DNA of 53,537 nt, taken from positions 1 to 53,537 of the forward strand of contig JANXLY010000145.1 of NCBI GenBank assembly GCA_025354885.1, read 5' to 3'. Below, piece by piece: positions 24,025-34,891 of this stretch. Within the stretch, counting starts at the first letter, position 1. Each line of letters opens with the position of its first letter. The stretch comes from Acidobacteriota bacterium (GTDB lineage Bacteria; Acidobacteriota; Terriglobia; Bryobacterales; Bryobacteraceae). Made by a program: the position numbers and the translations under genes. The notes beneath the pieces were generated by a model that had not been told where the DNA came from, searched no databases, and saw nothing but the letters and a program-made list of their open reading frames with translations.

Positions 24025-25404
24025 TCATAGCAAGCGCCAGGAAATGAGCTTCAGCTCAGTCATTTCTTCGATGGCATACCGCGGGCCTTCTTTGCCCGTG
24101 CCGCTTTCTTTGATGCCCCCATAAGGCATCTGATCCACTCGAAAATTCGACACATCGTTGATGAGAACACTGCCGGCTTCAATCTCGCGAGCGCAGCGCC
24201 AGGCCGCTTTCAGGTCGTTCGTAAAAACTCCTGCCTGCAATCCGTAACGGGAATCGTTGGCCAGGACGATTGCCTCATCGAGGTAGTCAAAGGCATTGAT
24301 TCCAACAACCGGGCCAAACACCTCATCCTTATGAAGCCGACTGATTCGCTGGACATTGGTCAACACGGTTGGCTGTAGTGTGGCAAGGTTGCGGCCGCCT
24401 CCGGTTTCAAGACTTGCACCTTCACGAACCGCCTCGCCAATCCAGCTCTGCACGCGCTGTGCCTCGTCCTCGCTAATCAAGCTTGAGATGTCGCAATCCT
24501 CCTCCAGGGGATTGGCGATCTTCAATTTGCGCGTCTGCTCGATCAGGCGATCTGTGAATTGGCGATGAATCGCCCTTGCCACATAAATGCGTTGCACGCT
24601 GATGCAGGTCTGCCCCGAATGAGCATAGCCGCCAGCGACACAGGCAGACACCGCAAGATCCAGATCAGCGTCTTCTAAAACAAGAACAGCACCGTTATTA
24701 CCAAGCTCCAGCGTTACTCGCTTCATACCGGCCTTCGACTGAAGTCCGAGACCAACAGCAGCACTTCCTGTGAACGTAATCATGCGAATATTTGGCGCTG
24801 TCACCAGCGCCTCTCCAAGCTCCCCGCCAGGGCCGACAAGCACCTGCAATGCGTCCTTCGGCAATCCACAATCGCCAAGGATTCTTGCCGCCAGCAGCGC
24901 ACAAAGCGGCGTCGCCGAAGCGGGCTTGTGCAGGATCGCATTACCAGCAGCGATCGCAGGCCCCACCTTGTGCATGCTCAGATTCAGCGGAAAGTTGAAA
25001 GGCGTAATGGCCGCAATGACGCCCAGCGGTTGACGGATCGTAGAAGCGAAACGACCCTTGCCGCCTGCGGCCGCATCCATCGGGATTTCCTCACCGCTCA
25101 GTCGATGGGCCTCTTCGCCACTAAACCAGAGTGTGGCCGCAGCCCGCTCTACTTCGGCCCTGGCTTCGCGAATAGGCTTTCCGCTTTCAAGAGCAACGGT
25201 TCGCGCCAGTTCTTCTTTCGATTCGAGAAATTTCCTGCTGGCAGCAAACAGGATGGAGGCACGCTCGTCGCGCGTGAGCCCGGCCATGACGCGAGCCGCT
25301 GCCTCCGAACGCGACAGAATTCCAGGCAGTTCCGAAACCGCAGTTTCGGGAACTTCCGCGATCACCGTACCATCAAAAGCCAGACGAACTTTTCGAACGC
25401 TCAT
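24025..25404 (-). CDS. NAD(P)-dependent aldehyde dehydrogenase
   Basis: The 459-residue protein is read from ATG at 25404 (MSVRKVRLAFDGTV), since the frame above is inside the neighbouring gene. It has the aldehyde dehydrogenase motifs: ITPFNFPLN, the nucleotide-site FTGSAAVG, general-base Glu in TLELGNNGA and nucleophile Cys267 in SGQTCISVQRIYV. EVFGPVVGINAF closes the active site. It is close to the NAD-dependent lactaldehyde/phosphonoacetaldehyde group, but the substrate is not certain. Neighbouring exported PLP lyase would make an aldehyde, yet the two are in different compartments. Its start overlaps the metal-dependent hydrolase gene end by 32 bases. Confidence 0.95.
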   Translation of the reverse strand: MSVRKVRLAFDGTVIAEVPETAVSELPGILSRSEAAARVMAGLTRDERASILFAASRKFLESKEELARTVALESGKPIREARAEVERAAATLWFSGEEAHRLSGEEIPMDAAAGGKGRFASTIRQPLGVIAAITPFNFPLNLSMHKVGPAIAAGNAILHKPASATPLCALLAARILGDCGLPKDALQVLVGPGGELGEALVTAPNIRMITFTGSAAVGLGLQSKAGMKRVTLELGNNGAVLVLEDADLDLAVSACVAGGYAHSGQTCISVQRIYVARAIHRQFTDRLIEQTRKLKIANPLEEDCDISSLISEDEAQRVQSWIGEAVREGASLETGGGRNLATLQPTVLTNVQRISRLHKDEVFGPVVGINAFDYLDEAIVLANDSRYGLQAGVFTNDLKAAWRCAREIEAGSVLINDVSNFRVDQMPYGGIKESGTGKEGPRYAIEEMTELKLISWRLL

Positions 25405-26365
25405 AGACTTCCGACTGTATCGCGTAAGCCTCATTGAGGTGAATGATCACAGTCGGGCGGGTGCTCTGTTTGACTACCGCAATATCTTCAAACACAACCA
25501 CCCAGCGCGTGTCACCGTCCAGATGCGTGACCTGCCAGCGCGGCCAGCGCGCCCAGGCCAGAAAAACTTGCGCGCTGTGGGAACTGGCTGCGATCCCAAG
25601 CGCACGCCCCGCCTCAGCCCCTAGCGCAGGCCGATACAGGGTTTGCGCGCTCTCAGGGTCAAAAAACTCCAGCAGATCCAGATCCAGGGTTTTAAGAAAT
25701 GCGCCGCCATCCACCAAGCCATGAAAACGGAATGGTTGATAGGTTGGCACAACATCCACGCGCCTCGGTGAAACACCATCGTAGATGCGCGAAGAGATTT
25801 CGGCCAGAGCCTGCTGTCGAAACGTGTAGCGGGCACCCCACCAAATCATGCAGAGCACAAGAACAATACAGGCTGTCGCGCGACCCGTACTTTTCTTTCC
25901 CCCGATTTCCCCGCTGACCAGATTGGAAAGCAGTGGGATTGCGAGTCCAATGGCGAGGAGCGTATAGATCACTGGATCGACAAAGGATTCGATCTGGAGT
26001 GCGAAGGCGCTGTCGCTAAAGGGAAGAAACATCCGCGTTCCCCGGTGGGTGAGAAAGTCGGTCAGGTCGTGCGCGATTACTCCAATCAGTGCGAGCAGGA
26101 ATGCTCCGCGAAAAGCGATTTCTCTTCGCAAAACATATTTGACTCCAATCACAACGGCCAATGCCATCACCGGAGCAAAGAACAAAGCATGCGTGAAATG
26201 CCGGTGCCAGTTGAGGACATCAATATTGCCGTTGAGAAAAGGAAGCACATCCACATCGGGCGCGCTGCCAGCAAAGAAAATCACCCACGCCCAATTTTTC
26301 GTCAGGCGTTTGGCACCAGCCTGAGCGAGTGTGAACCCAATCGCAGTGTGTGTAACGGGATCCAT
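25373..26365 (-). CDS. YdjM/DUF457-like membrane metal-dependent hydrolase
   Basis: The 330-residue protein opens with MDPVTHTAIGFTLAQAG and has LPDxD-like APDVDVLPF, then HRHFTHALFFAPV and GVIAHDLTDFLTHRGTRMF. These are the family's His/Asp motifs in a set of about five membrane helices. The C-terminal 140 residues form an extra soluble domain (RIYDGVSPRRVDVVPTYQPFRFHGLVDGG...) seen in longer relatives. The family is annotated as membrane-bound metal-dependent hydrolase and the substrate is unknown. It is placed between the lipid-kinase-like gene (3-base gap) and ALDH, which hints at envelope lipid work. Confidence 0.85.
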   Translation of the reverse strand: MDPVTHTAIGFTLAQAGAKRLTKNWAWVIFFAGSAPDVDVLPFLNGNIDVLNWHRHFTHALFFAPVMALAVVIGVKYVLRREIAFRGAFLLALIGVIAHDLTDFLTHRGTRMFLPFSDSAFALQIESFVDPVIYTLLAIGLAIPLLSNLVSGEIGGKKSTGRATACIVLVLCMIWWGARYTFRQQALAEISSRIYDGVSPRRVDVVPTYQPFRFHGLVDGGAFLKTLDLDLLEFFDPESAQTLYRPALGAEAGRALGIAASSHSAQVFLAWARWPRWQVTHLDGDTRWVVVFEDIAVVKQSTRPTVIIHLNEAYAIQSEVYERSKSSSGF

Positions 26366-26368
26366 TGC

Positions 26369-27265
26369 TCAAGGATTGGCGGGCATCAGGATGGTTAAAG
26401 CCGACTTTACGATTTCGAGTTCAGCCGGAAGCTCGCCGCATTCTTCACCGTCAACCTGCATATGGATCAATGCACCATTCACGGCACTGAGCTGAAGACG
26501 ATCTACAAGATGAACGTGCACACCCGACATACCCCGATGTTGGTTGATCAACACGCCGGTCAAGTACTTCAAATAGCGAACCGCAAAACGGCCCTCAAAA
26601 AGTACGGTCTCAAAATGAGCATCGGTCAGCCGGATCGATTTCGCAATTTCAAGATCGCCGCCATAATTTCGAACACGGCTGGCCAAAGCGAAACTAACGC
26701 GAGACTCCCCCATCGATGACTTCACCATGAGTTCCGGAAGCACACCAAACGAAGCAGAAAGACCGGCAATCCAGTAAGCCGCCTTTCCGATTTTGCGCTT
26801 GAGATTGTGATTCACATCACGAACGATTTGCGCATCCACTCCAGCCCCGGCCATGGCGACAAAGTAACGCGCCTCACGATTGTGCGGGCGACACAGACCC
26901 AGCGAAATACGCTGCGGCTGCCAGCTTCCACTCTGTTTGGCAGCAGTCAGCATATTGGTGCCAATCCCAAGTTCAACGGCAAGACAGTTCGCTGTTCCAC
27001 CGGGAAACACGCCCAGTGCAGTCTCAGAACAGGCCAGCCCGTTCACTACTTCATTGATCGTTCCATCGCCGCCAGCAACAAAGACGGTCTTTGCTCCACG
27101 AGAAACACATTCGCGAGCGAGTGCCTGCGCACTGCCTTGGCCGGTTGTCGGCAGAGCTTCGACCGAAACATGTTGTGCCCGCAATGTTTCAAGAGCGGAC
27201 TGGATCAGCTTCGGGTTGCGCTGGATTTTTCCGGCGACGGGATTAAAAATCAGGTAATTACTCAA
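26369..27265 (-). CDS. Diacylglycerol-kinase/LCB5-family lipid kinase
   Basis: The 298-residue protein has YLIFNPVAGKIQRN and the catalytic glycine-rich motif VAGGDGTINEVVNGL, then LGVFPGGTANCLAVELGI, all diagnostic of the YegS/DagK lipid kinase family. MVKSSMGESRVSFALASRVRNYGGDLEIAK forms part of the beta-sandwich domain. It phosphorylates diacylglycerol or a related lipid at the membrane. The start is a TTG at 27265 with no ribosome site visible. It is the first gene of the long minus-strand run that reaches the hybrid kinase at 16.8 kb, and it is divergent from ligA with a 33-base gap. Confidence 0.92.
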   Translation of the reverse strand: MSNYLIFNPVAGKIQRNPKLIQSALETLRAQHVSVEALPTTGQGSAQALARECVSRGAKTVFVAGGDGTINEVVNGLACSETALGVFPGGTANCLAVELGIGTNMLTAAKQSGSWQPQRISLGLCRPHNREARYFVAMAGAGVDAQIVRDVNHNLKRKIGKAAYWIAGLSASFGVLPELMVKSSMGESRVSFALASRVRNYGGDLEIAKSIRLTDAHFETVLFEGRFAVRYLKYLTGVLINQHRGMSGVHVHLVDRLQLSAVNGALIHMQVDGEECGELPAELEIVKSALTILMPANP

Positions 27266-27272
27266 GAGAGAT

Positions 27273-29872
<2,600 letters not shown>

Positions 29873-29889
<17 letters not shown>

Positions 29890-30601
29890 AGCGCACCTCG
29901 ATCGGCGCTTCTACTTCCACTGCCTGCTGATTCAGAAGCGTCGGCGAATATACCCACTGCCGCACCGCATCGAGTGCCGCCGTTACCAGCAGCGGATGCC
30001 CACTTAACACTCGCAACTGCGCGATGCGTCCGTCTCGAGTGATGATGCCGTGCAACTGCACAACACCCTCGATGCGCCCGCGCCGGGCGAGTTCCGGATA
30101 CAGCGGTTGCACGCGATGCAACAGCTTTGAGGCCAGTACGTTTCCGCCCACCTCGATGCGAGAAGCCGGTACGGGCTTTGGTGTTTCTTGCACCACAGGC
30201 GGAGCTGCGACATGTGGCAACTCCTGGCTGCCCACAATGCCGTCGAGCGCTCCACCTGTTCCTTCTGTGTTCGGCGGCAGGCCAGACACCATCGCCTCCA
30301 TCAATCTGCGTGAATCCACAAGTTCCGGACGGATATTCGTCGGTGGTGCATAGACAAAGGGGCGAGCTTTCACCAACGCGCTCGCACTTCGCTCGATGCT
30401 TGTCGAGACAATTTTCATGGCCTCTCTAAACTTCGGTGCCGACGGCGATATATGCAGATCCGGCAATTCCGGCTGCGCAATCGGCATCAGTATTCCGGCC
30501 ACCAGCAATCCACTCACAACACCACTTTGCAGCAGCAGTGAGCTTGAAAAACTCAGTGCCCCGCGGCTGTTAGCGCCACCAACCATTGCTGTCTCAAACA
30601 T
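29873..30601 (-). CDS. TonB-family energy-transducing protein
   Basis: The start at 30601 (MFETAMVGG) follows a strong GGAGGAG ribosome site and gives 242 residues. A membrane helix lies at about 22-42 (LLLQSGVVSGLLVAGILMPIA), a Pro/Ala-rich stretch (VAAPPVVQETPKPVPASRI) follows, and the C-terminal TonB domain is clear: KLLHRVQPLYPELARRGRIEGVVQLHGIITRDGRIAQLRVLSGHPLLVTAALDAVRQWVYSP. It should link inner-membrane proton force to an outer-membrane receptor. No ExbB/ExbD or receptor is nearby. Its end overlaps the VTT gene end by 17 bases. Confidence 0.88.
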
Positions 30602-30652
30602 GTCCTTCTCCTCCTGCCCATTCAGACAACAAGCGACATCGCCAAGTTCCCG

Positions 30653-30667
30653 TTGTTGCCGCAACAA
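30653..30667. repeat. 15-base palindrome upstream of the DUF669-like gene
   Basis: TTGTTGC at 30653-30659 and GCAACAA at 30661-30667 are perfect arms around one C. It ends 5 bases upstream of the -24 GG of the sigma-54 promoter match, so it could be a regulator site that controls this promoter. Confidence 0.4.
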
Positions 30668-30671
30668 ACTT

Positions 30672-30687
30672 TGGCATGAGGATTGCT
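30672..30687 (+). promoter_or_regulatory. Sigma-54 (RpoN) -24/-12 promoter
   Basis: TTGGCATGAGGATTGCT (30671-30687) matches the RpoN consensus TGGCAYG-N4-TTGCW: GG at 30673-30674 and GC at 30685-30686 have the fixed ten-base spacing. Transcription would start about 12 bases later, near 30697, and leave a leader of about 20 bases with a GGCAGGAG ribosome site. The next gene starts at 30718. The match is by eye. Confidence 0.6.
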
Positions 30688-30717
30688 CTGTTTCACGGCA
30701 GGAGCTAGTGATTCCCT

Positions 30718-31182
30718 ATGAATGCCTCTTTACGAAGTACCGATGTGGATGTAGACCTGAGCCGTTTTGACCAGACGGTTCAAACTGAAACGAAACGCCG
30801 TCCGGCAATTGAAGAAATGCCCGATGGTCGCTATGACGTCCGGATTGAAGACGTAGAACTTTACAAGTCCCCCAGCAGCGGCAACCCCGTGCTCAAGTAC
30901 ACTCTTCGAGTGATTGGACCAACCCATGCCAACCATTTGATGTGGAAGCGCCGCGGGATCACCGACAAAACCCGCGATTATGTGGCCGACGAAGTGAAGC
31001 TGTGCGGCCTGGAGCTCGAACGCTTTTCCGATTTGAAACAGAATCTCCACGAACTGATTGGCGTAGAAATCGAAGTGACCCGCAAGACGCGCGGTGAAGA
31101 TGTAAATATCTACTTCAACGGCCTGATTGAGGGTTCAAAAAACCGACGCCCGGATGTTGACGAAGACGACCTTCCGTTTTAG
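30718..31182 (+). CDS. DUF669-like, phage-type single-strand DNA-binding protein candidate
   Basis: The 154-residue protein resembles the DUF669 family, found mostly in phages and prophages near recombination genes and believed to bind single-stranded DNA. It has PDGRYDVRIEDVELYKSPSSGNPVLKYTLRVIG, which opens an OB-like beta-barrel, and LHELIGVEIEVTRKTRGEDVNIYFNGLIEG, which closes it. The last residues DEDDLPF have the acidic-Pro-Phe tail of bacterial SSB, where the final Phe recruits repair proteins. No other phage gene is nearby. It is separated from the GGT gene by an overlap of 4 bases at the two stops. A sigma-54 promoter match precedes it. Confidence 0.72.
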   Translation: MNASLRSTDVDVDLSRFDQTVQTETKRRPAIEEMPDGRYDVRIEDVELYKSPSSGNPVLKYTLRVIGPTHANHLMWKRRGITDKTRDYVADEVKLCGLELERFSDLKQNLHELIGVEIEVTRKTRGEDVNIYFNGLIEGSKNRRPDVDEDDLPF

Positions 31183-32870
31183 TACCCGATCACCTTTCCG
31201 CCGCGGCGACCGTCGCTCCAGCCAAGTCGCCAGCCGGACTTTTCCTCGATCATTACCGCGTGCACGTCTCCCTGGCTTCGGTAGCGAGTGCTCAAAGTCT
31301 GCCCCAGACTCTTGAGCTTTTGCGCAACTTCAAAGGCGATAGCCCCCGGTTCAGCCTCGATCCTGTCTGGCAGATACTGGTGGTGCACACGAGGAAATTC
31401 AATCGCATCGCGCAGGCTCATCTTGAAATCGATGACATTCATGATGACCTCAACAAGAGTATTGGGAATCGTCGCTCCCCCGGGGCTTCCCAGCGCAAAC
31501 CATGCCTGCTTGTCCTTGCTCAGGATGATCGTGGGGCTCATCGTGCTGGGCGGGCGATGGCCGGCCGGCAGTACTTTGCGTCCCGAATTCGAGAATGCTC
31601 CATAGATGTTCCCCATCAGGACGCCTGTCCCCTTCGCCACGACCTGGCTCCCGTAAAAGCCACTCAGAGTATATGTATTCGATATGATGTTGCCCTCAGC
31701 ATCGACAATGCTGAAGTGGGTTGTGTCTGCACTCTCGCCGATCAAAGCTTCGAGATCCTTCGGCAAATCACCAAGATCTCGTGAAGGCGTCGCTCTGTCG
31801 ATTGAAATCGTCGACGCAATTTCCCTGGCGTACTCTTTACTCGTGAGTTTCGCAACAGGAACAGAGACATAATCCGGATCTCCGGCATAGAGCAGACGAT
31901 CACGAAATGCCCGCTTCATCGCCTCCACTTGAATGTGCCGGTGTTCCGCGCTCCCTTCCATCCCAAGCGGCATCTGGAAATTCTCGATGATATTCAGCAT
32001 CTCGATAATCGCCATGCCACCACTCGAACTCGGCGCACTCGTCAGAATCGGGAATCCGCGATAACTGGTCTCCAGCGGATCGCGAGCAATCGCCTTGTAG
32101 TCCTTCAGGTCCGCCGCCGTGATCAATCCCCCATTCGACTGCATATCGGCAGCAAATCTTCGACCCGTCTCGCCCTCATAAAATTCGCGGCCACCAGACT
32201 TCTGCATGCGCCCGAGCGTCGCCGCAAGTTCCGGCTGCTTTACCAATTCGCCCTGCTTCAACGGCTGATCCGAACCATGCAGAAAAATGCGTGCCGAATC
32301 AGCAAACGGCTTCATCACCGGCACTTGCAGCTTCAGAATCAACTCCATCCGTTGCGATCCAACAAAACCATCCTTCGCCAGTCTGCGGGCAGGCTCCAGC
32401 ACCGTCTTCCAGGGCAGTTTGCCAAACATCTTGTGCGCCATTGCCATGCCATCAGGGGTTCCCGGCACAGCAATGCTCTTGTACCCCGTTGCAGCCTCCT
32501 TCGCACTGGCAAACACGCCTTGCTTTGAGGCCTTCGGCGCACGGGCACCATAATCAATGAGCTTTGCCCGTCCATCGGCCATTCGCACCAGCAGATAGCC
32601 ACCCCCGCCAAGATTGCCCGCCTCCGGATGCACCACCGCCAGCGCAAACGCAACCGCCACAGCGGCATCTACAGAATTGCCGCCCTTCTTCAGAATCTCG
32701 ATTCCAGCCTGCGTGGCAAACTCGTTGCAACTGGTGACCATCGCCTTCTGCGCGCGCTCCGGCTGCGCCACCATGGCACGCTCCGCCTCGAGCCGTAAGC
32801 CCGACTGCGACTGCTCCTGGCCGAAAAGCGTCGAAACCACCAAAAAGCTACGAAGGACTTTGAACTTCAT
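31179..32870 (-). CDS. ggt: Gamma-glutamyltransferase
   Basis: The start at 32870 (MKFKVLRSFLVVSTLFGQ) gives 563 residues with a signal peptide. The autocatalytic cleavage site and nucleophile are in ADTTHFSIVDAEGN, with Thr383 becoming the N-terminus of the small subunit. NSVDAAVAVAFALAVVHPEAGNLGGGGYLLVRMADG and FALGSPGGATIPNTLVEVIMNVIDF are the other family blocks. It is a periplasmic or exported enzyme that transfers or hydrolyses gamma-glutamyl groups of glutathione and other peptides. Its start overlaps the 3' end of the UvrC-like gene, so translation is probably coupled. Confidence 0.95.
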   Translation of the reverse strand: MKFKVLRSFLVVSTLFGQEQSQSGLRLEAERAMVAQPERAQKAMVTSCNEFATQAGIEILKKGGNSVDAAVAVAFALAVVHPEAGNLGGGGYLLVRMADGRAKLIDYGARAPKASKQGVFASAKEAATGYKSIAVPGTPDGMAMAHKMFGKLPWKTVLEPARRLAKDGFVGSQRMELILKLQVPVMKPFADSARIFLHGSDQPLKQGELVKQPELAATLGRMQKSGGREFYEGETGRRFAADMQSNGGLITAADLKDYKAIARDPLETSYRGFPILTSAPSSSGGMAIIEMLNIIENFQMPLGMEGSAEHRHIQVEAMKRAFRDRLLYAGDPDYVSVPVAKLTSKEYAREIASTISIDRATPSRDLGDLPKDLEALIGESADTTHFSIVDAEGNIISNTYTLSGFYGSQVVAKGTGVLMGNIYGAFSNSGRKVLPAGHRPPSTMSPTIILSKDKQAWFALGSPGGATIPNTLVEVIMNVIDFKMSLRDAIEFPRVHHQYLPDRIEAEPGAIAFEVAQKLKSLGQTLSTRYRSQGDVHAVMIEEKSGWRLGWSDGRRGGKVIGY

Positions 32871-33975
32871 TACCGCCCATCGTCGCATGAGCCGGGGCTG
32901 GACTCATCGCCCTTGAGATCAGTCGAACGAGTTTGCGATACGGAACATCGCTCCGACTGCTAAAAGGGAGCCATTCTGAATCCCGCCAGCTCGAGAAGAA
33001 CCAGCGCGACAACAGCGCCAGATGTTCCTCCCGTTCTTTGAGCGTCGGCCTCGGCACTGGCAGTGCCTCGACAAGCTGACGCAACCGCCGATCCATCGAT
33101 TCCCCCGCCTGCATTCGCATATCGAAACCAACCGGCTCTTGCCAAACTCCATCGAGCATAAAGTAAAGTTGCACCCCACTCCCGGCCCGCACCGCACTCA
33201 CCCCGTTGGCATGCCGAATGTCCGTCGTAATGTCGCTAGCCAGCCGCAATAAAGCCTCCACCTTTTCAAATCGCTTGTGCTGCCGCGCCGCTTCTTCAAA
33301 CTCCATATTCTCGCTGGCACGATCACGCGCATGGCCAATCGCTTCCTCAAGCGAGGTCCCATGCGTCTCCATAAAATTCGTCAGCCGCAACACCTCAGTC
33401 GCATATTCCGTCACTCCCACCACCGCCTGACAAGGCCGCATACACTGGTTCATCTCCCCATAAATACAACCAGGGTGTTCGTGACTCGGCACAAGTTCTT
33501 CCTCGCATCGCCGCAGCTGAAAAAAGTCCAGCGTCTCGCTCTCCCAGCGCTCAGCTTCCGCTCGATTGCGAAAAGGCCCAAAGAACAAATTGTCCCTGCC
33601 ACTCAACCGCGAGGTCAGCATCGTACGCGGAAAAGCATTGTTCAGCAGCACCTTCAAATAAGGCGGCGAAGGCAACCGCACAATCTTGCGATAGCTCTCG
33701 CCAAAGTGCATCTTCGCCAGCGAATAAAAGCTCAGCGCCTGTTCCAGCCTCGAAGCCGTATACCAGATCTCAATGCGCTCCGCCATCGCACTCAGATCGA
33801 GCATTCGACTCCCGCTTCTTGGCACAAGCAAGCGGGTAAGCCTCCTCTTCAACATAGTAGTGCGAGCAAGATAGGGCGGCCCCTGTCTCATATGAATCAG
33901 AAAAACGGCCGCTTCGTTCGGGACTGCTGGCAATTCCCCCCGCCAATCCAGCGCCAGATGAGGTTCAGAAATCAT
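32848..33975 (-). CDS. UvrC-like protein with degenerate GIY-YIG and no second nuclease domain
   Basis: The 375-residue protein resembles the first part of UvrC. Residues about 18-100 correspond to the GIY-YIG nuclease, but GVYxM is replaced by AAVFLIH and YVGKA by YLART, so the catalytic Tyr pair looks changed. Four cysteines (157, 170, 178, 182) in CEEELVP...GCIYGEMNQCMRPC fit the Cys-rich UvrC module. A UVR/UvrB-binding-like stretch follows at 205-250 (ARDRASENMEFEEAARQHKRFEKVEALLRL). The RNase H-like nuclease and helix-hairpin-helix domains of full UvrC are missing. It may be a regulator or accessory protein of excision repair. Confidence 0.8.
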   Translation of the reverse strand: MISEPHLALDWRGELPAVPNEAAVFLIHMRQGPPYLARTTMLKRRLTRLLVPRSGSRMLDLSAMAERIEIWYTASRLEQALSFYSLAKMHFGESYRKIVRLPSPPYLKVLLNNAFPRTMLTSRLSGRDNLFFGPFRNRAEAERWESETLDFFQLRRCEEELVPSHEHPGCIYGEMNQCMRPCQAVVGVTEYATEVLRLTNFMETHGTSLEEAIGHARDRASENMEFEEAARQHKRFEKVEALLRLASDITTDIRHANGVSAVRAGSGVQLYFMLDGVWQEPVGFDMRMQAGESMDRRLRQLVEALPVPRPTLKEREEHLALLSRWFFSSWRDSEWLPFSSRSDVPYRKLVRLISRAMSPAPAHATMGGNEVQSPS

Positions 33976-33993
33976 CGCTGAAATCCACCGCCC

Positions 33994-34851
33994 TCAGCTC
34001 ATCTTCGAGATCGCCGCAGCAATGTTGTCTGCCACATGTTTCGGCCGCCCCATGCCAATCAGAGCGCTATGCACGCCACTCGTAAATCGTGCAAACTGGA
34101 TCGCAACCGGCAGATGATCCTTCAGTCTTCCCTGATAAATAGTGGCACTGGTCGCAACCCCAAGCCCCATACCGTTCGCCTCTTCAATCAACCCCACACC
34201 TTCGTTCAGCACTGCATTGAGCGGCAGTTGAATCCAGCGAAAGCGCGGCCCGGCAAGCCCCACAATCTTCTTCAGATCCAGTTGCCCCGGCACACGATAC
34301 CCGTCCCAGGTCGCAGTCCCGTAACTCCGGATCTTGCCGCTCTCGACCATCGCTTCACAGCGCTCAAAAGCCTTCTCCATCATCAGGTCAAACGTCGCAC
34401 CATCCACCATCCGCAACTGCGTCTCCGGATTATGCAGATAGAAAATATCAACCGTCTCCAGCCCCAGCGCCGCACGACTCAGATCCAGTTGCGCTTCGAG
34501 AAAATCGGGATCGAGAGAATGCGTCGATCCTGCGTACCCCGCTTTGGTCGCAACCACCACTTCGTCGCGATTCCTGCACTTCGCAAGCCCCTGCCCAACG
34601 GCAATCTCGCTATGCCCATGTCGGTAGTTGCGCGCGGTGTCAATGAAATTGATCCCCGACTCGATCGCCATCTCCACAGCCGCCCGATAAAGCGCATCCG
34701 CCTCATCATCCACATGCCCGAGATAAGTACCCAGCCCGAGATTCGAAACCGTCAGCCCATCAAATTGCCGAAACCAGCGAGCCCCCTCAAGAGCCGGAAA
34801 ACGGGAGGCGTATCGAGCTGTTCCTGCGGGTGTTGCGAAGCCTGTTACCAT
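33994..34851 (-). CDS. Aldo/keto reductase
   Basis: The start at 34851 (MVTGFATPAGTARY) avoids overlapping the DUF4139 gene and gives 285 residues. The catalytic tetrad is visible: Asp and Tyr in FIDTARNYRHGHSE, Lys in VVATKAGYAG and His in IFYLHNPETQ. The fold is the (beta/alpha)8 barrel; NADPH is the usual cofactor. It has an unusual N-terminal stretch of about 25 residues before the barrel (RFPALEGARWFRQFDGLTVSNLGLGTYLG). The substrate is unknown. It stands between the DUF4139 and UvrC-like genes with gaps of about 20-40 bases. Confidence 0.93.
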   Translation of the reverse strand: MVTGFATPAGTARYASRFPALEGARWFRQFDGLTVSNLGLGTYLGHVDDEADALYRAAVEMAIESGINFIDTARNYRHGHSEIAVGQGLAKCRNRDEVVVATKAGYAGSTHSLDPDFLEAQLDLSRAALGLETVDIFYLHNPETQLRMVDGATFDLMMEKAFERCEAMVESGKIRSYGTATWDGYRVPGQLDLKKIVGLAGPRFRWIQLPLNAVLNEGVGLIEEANGMGLGVATSATIYQGRLKDHLPVAIQFARFTSGVHSALIGMGRPKHVADNIAAAISKMS

Positions 34852-34891
34852 GCGTTCCCAGCGTAACAGGCTCGTTTCTGCTGACCAGGCG

